A stretch of 62,226 nucleotides of DNA from a candidate division KSB1 bacterium (lineage in GTDB: Bacteria; Zhuqueibacterota; Zhuqueibacteria; Thermofontimicrobiales; Thermofontimicrobiaceae): assembly GCA_034506395.1 (NCBI GenBank), contig JAPDPQ010000032.1, positions 1 through 62,226 of the forward strand, written 5' to 3'. Made by a program: the position numbers and the translations under genes. Positions 8,260 to 17,276 of the stretch are shown here, piece by piece (within the stretch, counting starts at the first letter, position 1; each line of letters starts with the position of its first letter). The notes beneath the pieces are model-generated. The model made no database searches. It had not been told where the DNA came from and saw nothing but the letters and a program-made list of their open reading frames with translations.

Positions 8260-8994
8260 CTAAATGCGTGGCCTAACCAAGTTGATAAACACATCCTCGA
8301 TAGTAGCTTGGTGATAGCGCTCCTTCAGTTGCTCTGGGGAACCGATAGCGATAATTTTTCCATCATGCATGATTGAAAGCCTGTTGCAGTATTCAGCCTC
8401 ATCCATGTAATGAGTCGTGACGAATATCGTAATGCCTTCGCTGGCTAAATCGTAAATCAGACTCCAGAAGCTCCTTCGGGAAATAGGATCGACGCCGCCA
8501 GTGGGTTCATCTAAAAATAAAATTTGGGGTCGATGCATGACAGCGCAGCTTAATGCCAAGCGCTGCTTCCAACCGAGTGGAATATCCCGGGTCAATTTAT
8601 GCAGATGCTCGCCCAGCCCAATGGAAGCGATCAACTGACTTTGAGCTGCCTTTTGCTGAGATCGACCTAAGCCATAGATACCAGCATAGAATTCAAGGTT
8701 CTCCGCCACGGTCAAGTCCTCGTAGAGCGAAAATTTTTGAGACATATAGCCGATGTTCTGTTTGATTTGATCAGCCTGCCGATAGATATCGTAACCAGCT
8801 ACCACCGCGCTCCCAGAGGTCGGCAATAACAGTCCACAGAGCATCCGGATGGTCGTGGTCTTGCCAGCGCCATTGGCTCCAAGAAAACCGAAAATTTCGC
8901 CGCGATAGACCTGAAATGAAATATGATCGACCGCCACAAAACTCCCGAAAGTCCGAGTCAGTTGCTCCACTGTTACCGAAATTTCTGCTGACAT
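8260..8994 (-). CDS. ABC exporter ATPase (second half of a YbhF-like pair)
   Basis: A 244-residue nucleotide-binding protein: Walker A GANGAGKTT at 39-47, Q-loop 'YMSQKFSLYEDLT' near 83-95, Walker B 'ILFLDEPTGGVDP' at 158-170 and the H-loop in 'FVTTHYMDEAEYC'. The signature motif is IPLGWKQR at 138-145 instead of LSGG, a substitution also usual in the C-terminal half of E. coli YbhF. In E. coli both ATPase domains are fused; here they are separate genes. The 121-bp gap to the permease contains nothing notable. Confidence 0.93.
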   Translation of the reverse strand: MSAEISVTVEQLTRTFGSFVAVDHISFQVYRGEIFGFLGANGAGKTTTIRMLCGLLLPTSGSAVVAGYDIYRQADQIKQNIGYMSQKFSLYEDLTVAENLEFYAGIYGLGRSQQKAAQSQLIASIGLGEHLHKLTRDIPLGWKQRLALSCAVMHRPQILFLDEPTGGVDPISRRSFWSLIYDLASEGITIFVTTHYMDEAEYCNRLSIMHDGKIIAIGSPEQLKERYHQATIEDVFINLVRPRI

Positions 8995-9096
8995 AGATTT
9001 CCGACAATAGATTTGTTTATAATCGAAACAGAGGGTACCTCATTGAAAAAATCAATCGACATCAAAATCTAAGCAAAAGAGAACTCCAGTTCGACA

Positions 9097-10014
9097 TCAG
9101 GACAATAGTTCGACGAAGACATCTTCAATGGTTGGAGGAATTTCGTTGATAGAATTAATTCGGATGTTTTCAGCTTCCAGCAATTTGGCGATTATTGGCT
9201 GACATCGATCTCGGCTCTGCTGAGAGATCAGATGTACCCGATCGCCCAGGCTATGAGCCGAATCAAAGCACCCGGTGCTCATCAAGATTTTAGCCGCATG
9301 AACGGGTCGATCGCAGATCACATCGATTACCGTTTTGTTGAGCGAGACAGCCAATTGCGATGGTTCCGAGACGAGCAAAATTTTACCATGATAAATTAGA
9401 GCCACCCGGTCGCATTTGGCCGCCTCATCCATATAGGGCGTGGTGAGCAAGATGGTAACCCCGCTGGCTCGAAGCTCGGTCAAAATCTCCCAAAACTCCC
9501 GACGTGACACTGGATCGACCCCGGTGGTCGGCTCGTCCAACAAGAGTACCTTGGGAGTATGAATTAACGTGCAGGACAATGCGAGCTTTTGCTTCATCCC
9601 TCCAGAGAGAGCGGCTGCACGCCGGTGCATGAATGGACGCAATCGACTGAACTCGAGCAATCGTTTCATCCGGCGTTCCCGTTCGGTACGGCTGACCTGA
9701 AACAGATCCGCGAAGAACCGCAGATTTTCTGCAACTGTAAGGTCGCCATAGAGGGAAAATCGCTGCGGCATGTAGCCGATCACCTCTCGCACCGCCGCAA
9801 GCTGCCGACGGACATCGCGCTCTGCGACCCAACAATCGCCACTATCAGCGACCAAAAGACCACTGAGGATGCGGAGCAGTGTGGTCTTGCCCGCCCCGTC
9901 CGGCCCGATCAATCCCATCATCTCGCCCGACAACACCTCAAGATTCACATCTTTTAGCGCGATCACGTCCCCAAACCGTTTGGTCAGATGGGAAATTTTG
10001 ATATCGACATTCAA
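9097..10014 (-). CDS. ABC exporter ATPase (first half of a YbhF-like pair)
   Basis: A 305-residue ATPase with all canonical motifs: Walker A GPDGAGKTT at 37-45, signature LSGGMKQK at 136-143 and Walker B 'VLLLDEPTTGVDP' at 156-168. A C-terminal extension of about 80 residues follows, as in YbhF/CcmA-type ATPases. The likely start is TTG at 10014, preceded by GGGGGTAG; an ATG four bases downstream is in another frame. It probably heterodimerises with the degenerate-signature ATPase encoded next, so the two catalytic sites may be unequal. Confidence 0.93.
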   Translation of the reverse strand: MNVDIKISHLTKRFGDVIALKDVNLEVLSGEMMGLIGPDGAGKTTLLRILSGLLVADSGDCWVAERDVRRQLAAVREVIGYMPQRFSLYGDLTVAENLRFFADLFQVSRTERERRMKRLLEFSRLRPFMHRRAAALSGGMKQKLALSCTLIHTPKVLLLDEPTTGVDPVSRREFWEILTELRASGVTILLTTPYMDEAAKCDRVALIYHGKILLVSEPSQLAVSLNKTVIDVICDRPVHAAKILMSTGCFDSAHSLGDRVHLISQQSRDRCQPIIAKLLEAENIRINSINEIPPTIEDVFVELLS

Positions 10015-10227
10015 TCGCTACCCCCAGTTTATCTCTCTTCACTTTTCGTACGGAGTTCTCTCAATTCAGAAAATATATCAATCTGCGCAACGAATGTTCA
10101 GCGAAAGGCTTCTTGTTGTTGACCTTATTGCCTCTATGACGCTTGTTCAATTAAAATCGGATCGGAAGTCCGGCAATTCAATGTGCATCTCAACCAGCCG
10201 ACATAGCAGAATTTTTGCGGAGCCGCT

Positions 10228-11124
10228 CTATTTTATCACTACATCCGCTGGCATGCCAATTTTCAAAACGCCATCAGGATTTAGAACTTCAATTTTCACT
10301 GCATAAACCAGATCGGAACGGGCTTCCTTGGTCTGAACGGTTTTGGGAGTAAATTCGGCCCGGGGTGAAATCCATGAAACGCGGCCAGGAAACGAACGAT
10401 CGGGATAGGCACTGATCCTAATTTCTGCTGGGCTATTAAGCTTGATTCGCCCGAGTGCTGGCTCTTTGAAGAAGACTTTGATCCACATCTTTTGGAGGTC
10501 TGCCATGCTGACGATTGGTCCTCCAACTCTTGCGATCTCCCCTTGTTCGACATATTTTTCAATGATCGTTCCAGTGATGGGCGCAGTGATCTTTGTATCC
10601 CGCAGTTGGCTTTCGATGAGTTCGAGTTGGGCAACCAATTGGTCTTCTTTGGCGCGTAACGCTTTCAGACTGGTCATCGCATTATCATATTGAACTTGGG
10701 CGGCTTGATAAGCGGTGAATATATCATCATATTGTTGTTGCGTAGCGCTATTTTCCTCCAAAAGGGCTTTGATGCGTTGATATTTTTTCTTGATATTCTC
10801 TAAATTTTCTCGAGCCAAATCAACTCCTCGTTGTGCATTTTGAAGGTTCAGCTTCAGCTCGGTCCAAGCTGCTATGAGCTGCTTTTTCTGCAAATAAATT
10901 TTCTCTGTATCAATTTGAGCGATCATCTGCCCGGCTGAAACGACAATCCCTTCCGCCACAGGCATTTCGATCAAAGTCCCAGCCGATTTTGCGCTAATTA
11001 ATATTTCCGTCGCTTCCAGAATCCCTGATCCAGATAATTCCTCGGACTCCCTTTTGGAGCAACCTATCATTGCAATCCACAACAAGATCGAAAAAAGGAT
11101 TAAAGCTTTCGAAAGGCCTCTCAT
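10228..11124 (-). CDS. HlyD/YbhG-family membrane fusion lipoprotein
   Basis: A periplasmic adaptor of 298 residues if started at ATG 11124, which is preceded by AAGGGGTGGC and opens a lipoprotein signal ending in 'AMIGC'. Upstream in-frame codons to 11295 are not needed. A first barrel half begins 'SGILEATEILISAKSAGTL'. A long helical hairpin (about 70-165) rich in Q, K and E follows, then the second lipoyl/barrel half 'ITAPITGTIIEKYVEQGE' and 'IGMPADVVIK' at the end. It should bridge the ABC-2 permeases to the TolC-like channel encoded just upstream. Confidence 0.92.
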   Translation of the reverse strand: MRGLSKALILFSILLWIAMIGCSKRESEELSGSGILEATEILISAKSAGTLIEMPVAEGIVVSAGQMIAQIDTEKIYLQKKQLIAAWTELKLNLQNAQRGVDLARENLENIKKKYQRIKALLEENSATQQQYDDIFTAYQAAQVQYDNAMTSLKALRAKEDQLVAQLELIESQLRDTKITAPITGTIIEKYVEQGEIARVGGPIVSMADLQKMWIKVFFKEPALGRIKLNSPAEIRISAYPDRSFPGRVSWISPRAEFTPKTVQTKEARSDLVYAVKIEVLNPDGVLKIGMPADVVIK

Positions 11125-11449
11125 AGCCACCCCTTTTCCATTTATCCTTGACAGCGATTTTCCGTTCATCTTAGTATCTCCAAAAGTCGTTCGTTTCCCT
11201 CGAAGCTGCTGAAACTCACCTCCGCAAACGCTGCAACTATGGCTCATTCTGCCGACCGAAATTTGCAGAATCTTTTGGTGCAAGTTGCATCCCATCTATC
11301 CATTATTCCATCAACTCAGAGGATTCATCTCTTTTCTCGAAAGAACGATTTCATTGCTTCTGCTCGTTAATTGCATCGTATGATTGTTTCGTCAATACAA
11401 CCAAGTTCAAATTCGAGGGTAATGGATCGTTCAGCGGGCTTGAGCAAAA
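11125..11449. other. Intergenic gap in exporter operon
   Basis: No gene, hairpin or repeat is convincing here. The HlyD frame stays open to 11295 but without signal-like or family-like sequence, so the upstream extension is judged non-coding. Confidence 0.5.
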
Positions 11450-12808
11450 TTATTCCTGGTAAGCGCTAATATTAAAGCCCACAGCTCGTCGCCAATTGGC
11501 CTGGGCCACCGCGAGGTCGATTTCAGCCTGGGCTTGTTGGAGTTGCGCCCGCGTGAGTTCCGCCTGTGCATCAAGATATTCGCTGTGGGTTGCTACCCCC
11601 TGGCGGTAACTTTGCTCGGTCACGCGATAGCTCTCCCGCGCCTGATCCGCCAGGGCATGCGTGAGCTCCAACCGTTTGCGAGCATCATCCAGCATAAGGC
11701 ACGCCTGAGTTACATCGAGCTCAATCGCCTGCCGCACTTGGTTATCTGTTGCTTCGAGATTTTCTAATTGGAGTTGCGCCTGAGCGACTTGCGATCTGTT
11801 TCGGCCCCAGTGCCACAAATTCCACTCTACGCCGATGCCAACAAGCCAGTAATCCATCCATTCTCGCTTGATAAAATCCAGCCCTGGCTTCCCATAGCCC
11901 AATGTAGCGAACGCTGACAATGTAGGAAAATGGCCGCCACGGGCAACCTTCAGCCCTGCCTGGCCGGCTTGTTTCGCATGAAGAAGCGATTGCAGTTCAG
12001 GCCGATTCACGAGTGCCTTCTGAAGTGAAACAGACGGATCGCTTTCCACTGACTCGGCCATAGGCATCGGCTCAAGCATTGCTTCCTTCGGCAATTTTTG
12101 GCCCATGAGATTTTCGAGGCGAAGCTTGGCGATGCGGATGCGATTTTCGGCTTGCGTTACAGCCAAATCAGCTTCCGAGAGCTTAACTTGCACCCTGAGC
12201 CATTGCTCGTGTTTAGCCATGCCTTGCTTCATCATATTTTCAATATCGGTCCGATGGGCCTCCAATTGCCGTTTTGCGCTCAACGCAATTTCAAGTGTCT
12301 TTTGGTTTTTTAAAACATCTGCATAAGCGGACTCGATCTGAAAAATCAATTCCGATCGTTTCCGCAAAACTTCCGAGGCCTTGCCAGAGGCAAAGGCCCT
12401 GGCCGCTTGATAACGATTGAACAGCCGAAAACCAGTGAAAATCGGTTGCAGGATGGTCAGCTTGAAATCGTAATTGTCTAATAACCCCAATTGAATTGAT
12501 CCGCCAGGAAACAGCGTCATCTCCTGCCCGGCAATGGGGATTTTGATAGCAGCGAGATCAAGCTCTGGAACGATACTTTGCCGTCGATAGGAACCCGAAA
12601 AATCCAACGAAGGCCATCGTGCCCCCCAAGCCTGATGAACGTCCTGTTCCACAATAGCAGCCTCCGTCTCCGTTTTCTTCAACTCAGCATTATTACTTAG
12701 CGCCGCCCGAACGCAGTCACGCAGGGTCAGTTGAGATGAGGCTGGCACCGTCCAAATTATCACCATCAACACCAAAAGCATTTTCTTCATAAAAAATTTC
12801 GATCTCAT
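11450..12808 (-). CDS. TolC-family outer membrane efflux protein
   Basis: A 452-residue protein with signal peptide (residues 1-25, ending near 'VPASSQ') followed by 'LTLRDCVRAALSNNAELKKTETE', the usual start of the OEP domain. Two OEP repeats are seen, with long coiled helices ('AQAQLQLENLEATDNQ', 'QAELTRAQLQQAQAEIDLA'). It forms the outer-membrane exit duct. ATG at 12808 follows GGGGAGAAACG. Its place between tetR and the adaptor gene makes this a complete tripartite exporter operon. Confidence 0.93.
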   Translation of the reverse strand: MRSKFFMKKMLLVLMVIIWTVPASSQLTLRDCVRAALSNNAELKKTETEAAIVEQDVHQAWGARWPSLDFSGSYRRQSIVPELDLAAIKIPIAGQEMTLFPGGSIQLGLLDNYDFKLTILQPIFTGFRLFNRYQAARAFASGKASEVLRKRSELIFQIESAYADVLKNQKTLEIALSAKRQLEAHRTDIENMMKQGMAKHEQWLRVQVKLSEADLAVTQAENRIRIAKLRLENLMGQKLPKEAMLEPMPMAESVESDPSVSLQKALVNRPELQSLLHAKQAGQAGLKVARGGHFPTLSAFATLGYGKPGLDFIKREWMDYWLVGIGVEWNLWHWGRNRSQVAQAQLQLENLEATDNQVRQAIELDVTQACLMLDDARKRLELTHALADQARESYRVTEQSYRQGVATHSEYLDAQAELTRAQLQQAQAEIDLAVAQANWRRAVGFNISAYQE

Positions 12809-12872
12809 ACGTTTCTCCCCGCCATGATATTAGCAAACCAAACAAATCATCTCGATTTCTCATGAACAATGC

Positions 12873-13496
12873 TCATCTTGGCAATAATCCATATAGCAAT
12901 AAATCGATGATCGCATGTTCTCGCTCTTGAAGCAATTGAGATTCGTTCGCAATGTCCTCGGGCCAGGCTGCTCGGAGAAATGGCTTGAACACGAAATAAA
13001 AAACATTCAATGCCACAATATTCCATAGCGTCTGTTTGGGATCGACTGAGCGCAATTTGCCAGCCGCGATCCTTTCTTTGATTAATTCGAGCATTCTTGT
13101 TAGGCGATCGGTGCCAAATTGGTCGAAGAGCTCGGTCAGCACCTGCTCTGCAATGGGATTATTGCTATTCAGTTCCCTGACAAGAATGCGCGGCAAATTC
13201 GGATGATCCGAAATGAATTGAAAATGAGTGCGCACCATCCGAGCGATCATTTCGCTGGGATCCTCAATTTCAGATGGTTCAACTTCATCGAAGGACCGAA
13301 ATAGCTCTTCGAATGTCTCTCGAATTATCGCCTCAAACAATTCGCTTTTGGATGAAAAATAGTAATGGATCAGCGCTTTATTGGCGCCCGCGCGATCGGC
13401 GATCTCTTGCATCCGAGCCCCATCATACCCACGCTCCATAAAAAGCTCTAGCGCCGCTGCCTTTATCTTCTCGCGGGTTGTCTCTTGTAGTTCCAT
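12873..13496 (-). CDS. TetR/AcrR-family transcriptional repressor (CecR-like position)
   Basis: A 207-residue regulator. The N-terminal helix-turn-helix spans about residues 9-55 ('AALELFMERGYDGARMQEIADRAG', 'KALIHYYFSSKSELFE'). The helical ligand domain contains 'MVRTHFQFISDHPNLPRIL', similar to CecR/YbiH-type C-terminal domains. It is the first gene of the exporter operon, 64 bp before the tolC-like gene, with SD GGGAGGG. A 29-bp palindrome lies 29-57 bp upstream of the start and is the likely autoregulatory operator. E. coli CecR controls ybhGFSR, so the arrangement is analogous. Confidence 0.92.
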   Translation of the reverse strand: MELQETTREKIKAAALELFMERGYDGARMQEIADRAGANKALIHYYFSSKSELFEAIIRETFEELFRSFDEVEPSEIEDPSEMIARMVRTHFQFISDHPNLPRILVRELNSNNPIAEQVLTELFDQFGTDRLTRMLELIKERIAAGKLRSVDPKQTLWNIVALNVFYFVFKPFLRAAWPEDIANESQLLQEREHAIIDLLLYGLLPR

Positions 13497-13524
13497 GACC
13501 CTCCCGCCGTCTTAACCGTTTGAT

Positions 13525-13553
13525 TTAACCATTTAGTTAAACTACATGGTTAA
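13525..13553. promoter_or_regulatory. TetR-type operator palindrome
   Basis: Arms TTAACCAT (13525-13532) and ATGGTTAA (13546-13553) flank a central TAGTTAAACTA, so 29 bp are almost perfectly palindromic, with mismatches only at positions 9, 15 (centre) and 21. A further half-site, TTAACCG, sits at 13512-13518, between the palindrome and the gene. The position upstream of tetR and in front of the whole exporter operon suits repression. Repressor binding is inferred, not shown. Confidence 0.75.
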
Positions 13554-13682
13554 TATATCAAATTTAATCTAAAAGTCAAGCATTTTTTTTGCCTCAAGAA
13601 AAAGCCTTGACATTTGAGTCAAAAATGTGTAAATATTGAGCGCTGCACTCAAAGGCCATTCATCAAAACATGGAACTAAGAT

Positions 13683-14405
13683 ATGCACCTCAAGAGAAAT
13701 AGTGTCGATTTAGAGCGATTTCCAACTGCCACTATTTTGCTTTTGTTCTGCCAGTGTTGCAGAAAACACCTTGCTGGGGGCTGAGTTCAGCACTGGTCTT
13801 TTTTATCAGCGAAAATGGCTCTGGGAAATCGATCTTATTGCGAGCTATTGCGAGCGGTGTAAGATTCATCTCAGGGAGGATCCGAAAGCGCCCGCAACTT
13901 TAATTCAATCCGTTCGAGCATCAGTAGTCTCGGACAATACAGACCAAATGAGCCAATGGGGCAGTACCTGGATTGCATTTGGGGGCATGACTATTTCAAG
14001 ATTTCGCCCAATACCTGGATGAGAGGTTGATCGCCGATCCAAAAATGCTCAATTATTTTGGGGGGACATCGCTCCTCATTCGGTCGCGCGGTCAGTCGCT
14101 TATATCCCATTTCCTGTCGCGCTATCCGCGCAAAGGCATGGATTTTTGGAACAGCCCGAGATTGTCATTTTGCCCAAACGCCAGATGCAGCTCCGAAACC
14201 TGTTGGAGCGAATGGCGAAGGCTGGACACGCACAAATTTTGATCGTCACCCATTCGCCTATTCTCCTATCCTGTATCAGGGCGGAAATCTTCAGCGTCGA
14301 TGTGGCGCTATTCAAACAGTTCAATATGAGCGAACCGACCATAATCAAATATATCGTGATTTTTTCATGAACAAACTAGGGTATTCGCCCGAAAACATGA
14401 ACTAA
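13683..14405 (+). pseudogene. Decayed AAA/ABC-like ATPase (COG3910 type)
   Basis: Several frames must be joined to read a small predicted ATPase. 'MHLKR' starts at 13683. 'VFFISENGSGKSILLRAIA' (Walker A, 13796-13852) is in another frame. 'FGGTSLL' followed by an altered 'SHGQS'-like box is near 14055. 'RQMQLRNLLERMAKAG' and 'ILIVTHSPILLS' (about 14180-14272) and finally 'QIYRDFFMNK' near the end lie in further frames. This order matches intact COG3910 proteins. At least three frameshifts and a lost Walker B show it is a remnant. It lies between the tetR-exporter operon and the lipoprotein gene. Confidence 0.7.
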
Positions 14406-14420
14406 TTCATGGAGGGAAAC

Positions 14421-15305
14421 ATGAGACCAATATCGACTTTCGTCCTCATGCTGCTGATCGCATGCCTGATCGGATCTTGTCAGAAAAAGCAAGCGGAACA
14501 ATCGGCTGCTCCGATCGCATATCAATTCAAGCTCGTTGAACAATGGGCCACTCCCCAATCTCTCCGCGTGCCAGAATCGGTGCTATATGACCCAGTTCGT
14601 GAGATACTCTACATCTCTAATATCAACGGCAGTCCTTTAGAGAAAAATGGCAAGGGATTCATCTCGCGAATTGCGCTGTCTGGAGAAATCCTCGATTTGG
14701 AATGGGTGGCTGGCCTGAACGCGCCCAAAGGCTCTGGCATCTGGCAGGGCAAACTCTATGTCACCGATATCGACGAGCTCGTCGAAATCGATATCGCAAC
14801 AGGGAAGATCCTTAACAAATTCCCAGCCGCTGGCGCCGGATTCTTGAACGACATTGCGGTCGATCCGGCTGGAAATGTCTTCATCTCTGATATGTCCGAA
14901 CAGAACAGTGTCATTTATAAATTCAACAACGAGGACCTGGAAGTTTGGCTCAAAGACCCCCAGATCTCTCAGCCCAATGGTTTATTTGTTGAGGCTGGTA
15001 AATTGTTGGTGGGCACATGGGACGGATATCTCAAAACCGTCGACCTGCAAACGAAAGCGATTGCCACACTTGCGAAAACGGGTTTTGGCATCGATGGCGT
15101 TCAAAGCGACGGAAAAGGCAACTATTTTGTCTCGGATTGGCAAGGCAAAACAGCGTTCGTGAGCGCATCGGGCGAGGTTCGTTTGTTGCTCGATACCTCA
15201 AGTTCAAATGTCAATTCGGCTGATATCGAATACATTCCAGAGAAGCAATTGCTCCTGATCCCGACATTTTTTGACAACCGAGTGGTCGCTTATCTGTTCC
15301 AGTAA
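14421..15305 (+). CDS. SMP-30/gluconolactonase-like beta-propeller lipoprotein
   Basis: A 294-residue exported protein. The start is ATG 14421, with GGAGGG ahead; an in-frame ATG at 14409 lies before that SD. The signal peptide ends in 'IGSC', a lipobox, so it is probably membrane-anchored. The body is built of repeated blade sequences ('SVLYDPVREILYISNING', 'GKLYVTDIDELVEID', 'DIAVDPAGNVFISDM', 'NYFVSDWQGK') typical of six-bladed SMP-30/NHL propellers. The acidic metal-site residues of true lactonases cannot be assigned with certainty, so the activity (lactonase or ligand binding) is open. Confidence 0.82.
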   Translation: MRPISTFVLMLLIACLIGSCQKKQAEQSAAPIAYQFKLVEQWATPQSLRVPESVLYDPVREILYISNINGSPLEKNGKGFISRIALSGEILDLEWVAGLNAPKGSGIWQGKLYVTDIDELVEIDIATGKILNKFPAAGAGFLNDIAVDPAGNVFISDMSEQNSVIYKFNNEDLEVWLKDPQISQPNGLFVEAGKLLVGTWDGYLKTVDLQTKAIATLAKTGFGIDGVQSDGKGNYFVSDWQGKTAFVSASGEVRLLLDTSSSNVNSADIEYIPEKQLLLIPTFFDNRVVAYLFQ

Positions 15306-15671
15306 ATGGTTGCCAATTCAATTTAATACCGAATAGCCTCTAAAACATCGATGCCTTTAGAGACCAAACGAGCGGAGCGCGTTTGCGATGTCCTTTTGCT
15401 AGCCGAATCAATTTGAACCATTTGGTGGAGCAAGATCAATGAGGTTAGCTGATTGGAAAGATAGATCCAATCGGAGTGCAATTTGTTGAAGGTGAATTCG
15501 CAAGATGAAACTGCAGCGATCTGGGAATTGAAATATATGATTTGGCTATCTCGCTTAGCTTCTCTTGCCTACTTTTTAATGGTTGTCAGCGGATTTCAAT
15601 GAGCCCTCTCTCTTATGAAAGATGATCTTATGATTTCTTTTTGAACGGATCAAATTGAAAGGATTATTCAA
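15306..15671. other. Intergenic gap, nothing recognised
   Basis: 366 bp between two plus-strand lipoprotein genes. No ORF with family features, no strong hairpin and no copy of the dispersed repeats was seen. A promoter for the downstream esterase is expected but not identifiable. Confidence 0.5.
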
Positions 15672-16415
15672 ATGAAAACAAACATGATTCTACCTGCATT
15701 GCTCATCCTTCTTTATCTGATGGGCTGTGCTGCAACTGGCAGACGCACTGCAAAGAGCGGAGAACAAACAGCTCATCAATTCCAGCAGACCCTTAAGAAA
15801 ACTGTGAGCCTGAATTATCTATTGTTTCTACCGAAGGACTATTCCAGCACGAAAAAAAGTTACCCATTGATTCTTTTTCTCCACGGAGCTGGAGAGCGGG
15901 GCGATGATCTTTCTCTGGTGAAAGTCCATGGTATCCCCAAGGTGGTGGAACAGCAGCCAGATTTCCCGTTCATCGCGATTTCCCCACAGTGCCCCAGCGA
16001 TCGCTGGTGGGTTGATCCGTGGCTCTTAGAAGCGCTCAACGCGCTAGTGGATCAAGTCATTGACAAATATCGCGTAGATGCCAGCCGCGTTTACCTCACT
16101 GGGCTAAGCATGGGAGGCTTTGGCACCTGGGCATTGGCCATGACGTTCCCGGAAAAATTCGCTGCCATTGCGCCGATCTGCGGTGGGGGTATGCCATGGA
16201 TGGCGTTTCGAATCAAAGATGTTCCTGTTTGGGTCTTCCACGGGGCGAAAGACCCTGTAGTTCCCATCCAACGTTCTGAAGAAATGGTCGATGCACTGAA
16301 AAAAGTCGGCGGTAATGTCAAATTCACCGTGTATCCCGATGCCGGCCATGATTCCTGGACCGAAACCTACAACAACCCAGAGCTCTATCGCTGGTTTCTA
16401 GAGCATCACAAGTAG
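15672..16415 (+). CDS. Alpha/beta-hydrolase esterase lipoprotein (COG4099/PHB-depolymerase-like)
   Basis: A 247-residue lipoprotein; the lipobox 'YLMGC' puts the acylated Cys at 19. The hydrolase core shows 'LFLHGAGERGDD' (oxyanion region, 68-79), nucleophile Ser146 in 'GLSMGGFGTW', Asp194 in 'GAKDPVVP' and His226 in 'DAGHDSW', a complete triad in the normal order. Homologues include predicted peptidases and feruloyl/acetyl-xylan-type esterases. The substrate is unknown but extracytoplasmic. Start ATG 15672 follows AAAGGA. A strong terminator hairpin lies about 50 bp downstream. Confidence 0.87.
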   Translation: MKTNMILPALLILLYLMGCAATGRRTAKSGEQTAHQFQQTLKKTVSLNYLLFLPKDYSSTKKSYPLILFLHGAGERGDDLSLVKVHGIPKVVEQQPDFPFIAISPQCPSDRWWVDPWLLEALNALVDQVIDKYRVDASRVYLTGLSMGGFGTWALAMTFPEKFAAIAPICGGGMPWMAFRIKDVPVWVFHGAKDPVVPIQRSEEMVDALKKVGGNVKFTVYPDAGHDSWTETYNNPELYRWFLEHHK

Positions 16416-16465
16416 CAATTTATTTATCGAATTGCCTCGAATGCCCGTATTATCGATTCACTTGG

Positions 16466-16513
16466 CAAAAAAACGACATGTTGTTCTGATCATCGGACAG
16501 CATGTCGTCTTTT
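16466..16513. terminator. Intrinsic terminator after the esterase gene
   Basis: Arms ACGACATG (16473-16480) and CATGTCGT (16501-16508), flanked by AAAAAA on the left and CTTTT on the right, can act in both directions. The interior adds partial pairing. Placed between the esterase and the SGNH gene, it separates their transcripts. Confidence 0.8.
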
Positions 16514-16564
16514 AACTTGTCAAATGGGTCAATACTTCGTTTTTAACCGATCAGGAGAAAAAAT

Positions 16565-17266
16565 ATGATCCGTGTTCTGCCGCTGATGATAATAATTATC
16601 ACCACGATCATGTGCCGAAACGCAAAATCCCCTCTCGAGGAACAATCAGACTCCCCTTCGCTTCCGAAAACAATCCTTTGTCTCGGCGATTCTTACACAA
16701 TCGGGCAATCAGTATCAGAAGCCGAGCGTTGGCCGAACCAGTTGGCTCGCTCTCTAGGGTTGGATGGATACTCAGTCGCTGCGCCCAAACTAATCGCTCG
16801 TACTGGATGGACCACGGCTGAACTATTAAGCGCCATTCTCGCCAACCCGCCGGACTCTACTGATGATTTGGTCACCCTGCTCATCGGCGTTAATGACCAA
16901 TATCGGGGTCTGAGCATCGACTTATATCGCCAGGGATTCTCGAAGCTGCTCAGCCTAGCGATCCAATTCGCCCGAAATGATCCTGAACGCGTGATCGTGC
17001 TTTCGATCCCAGATTACAGCGTCACTCCGTTCGCTCGACAGGCGGATACGGTCCGCATCCGACAAGAGCTGGATCAATTTAATGCGCTCAATCGACAGTT
17101 ATCGGTAGCAGCAGGAGCATTTTACATCGACATTACACCAATATCGAGAAAAGCGCGACAGGACATCAACTATCTGGCATCAGATGGGCTGCATCCTTCG
17201 GGAAAAATGTATGCAGAATGGGTGGAATTGATTCTTCCTGTGGCGAAGAAAATTCTGAGTCAATAA
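16565..17266 (+). CDS. SGNH/GDSL-family hydrolase
   Basis: A 233-residue protein with all four SGNH blocks: 'LCLGDSYT' (Ser43), a Gly in block II ('ARTGWTT'), 'GVNDQ' (Asn110) and 'SDGLHPSG' (Asp207 and His210). A hydrophobic N-terminus ending in 'TTIMC' suggests a lipoprotein. Family members are lipases, acyl-esterases or carbohydrate deacetylases. AGGAG lies seven bases before ATG 16565. It stands alone between a terminator and the convergent rfbC gene. Confidence 0.87.
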   Translation: MIRVLPLMIIIITTIMCRNAKSPLEEQSDSPSLPKTILCLGDSYTIGQSVSEAERWPNQLARSLGLDGYSVAAPKLIARTGWTTAELLSAILANPPDSTDDLVTLLIGVNDQYRGLSIDLYRQGFSKLLSLAIQFARNDPERVIVLSIPDYSVTPFARQADTVRIRQELDQFNALNRQLSVAAGAFYIDITPISRKARQDINYLASDGLHPSGKMYAEWVELILPVAKKILSQ

Positions 17267-17276
17267 AGCGCAGGCA

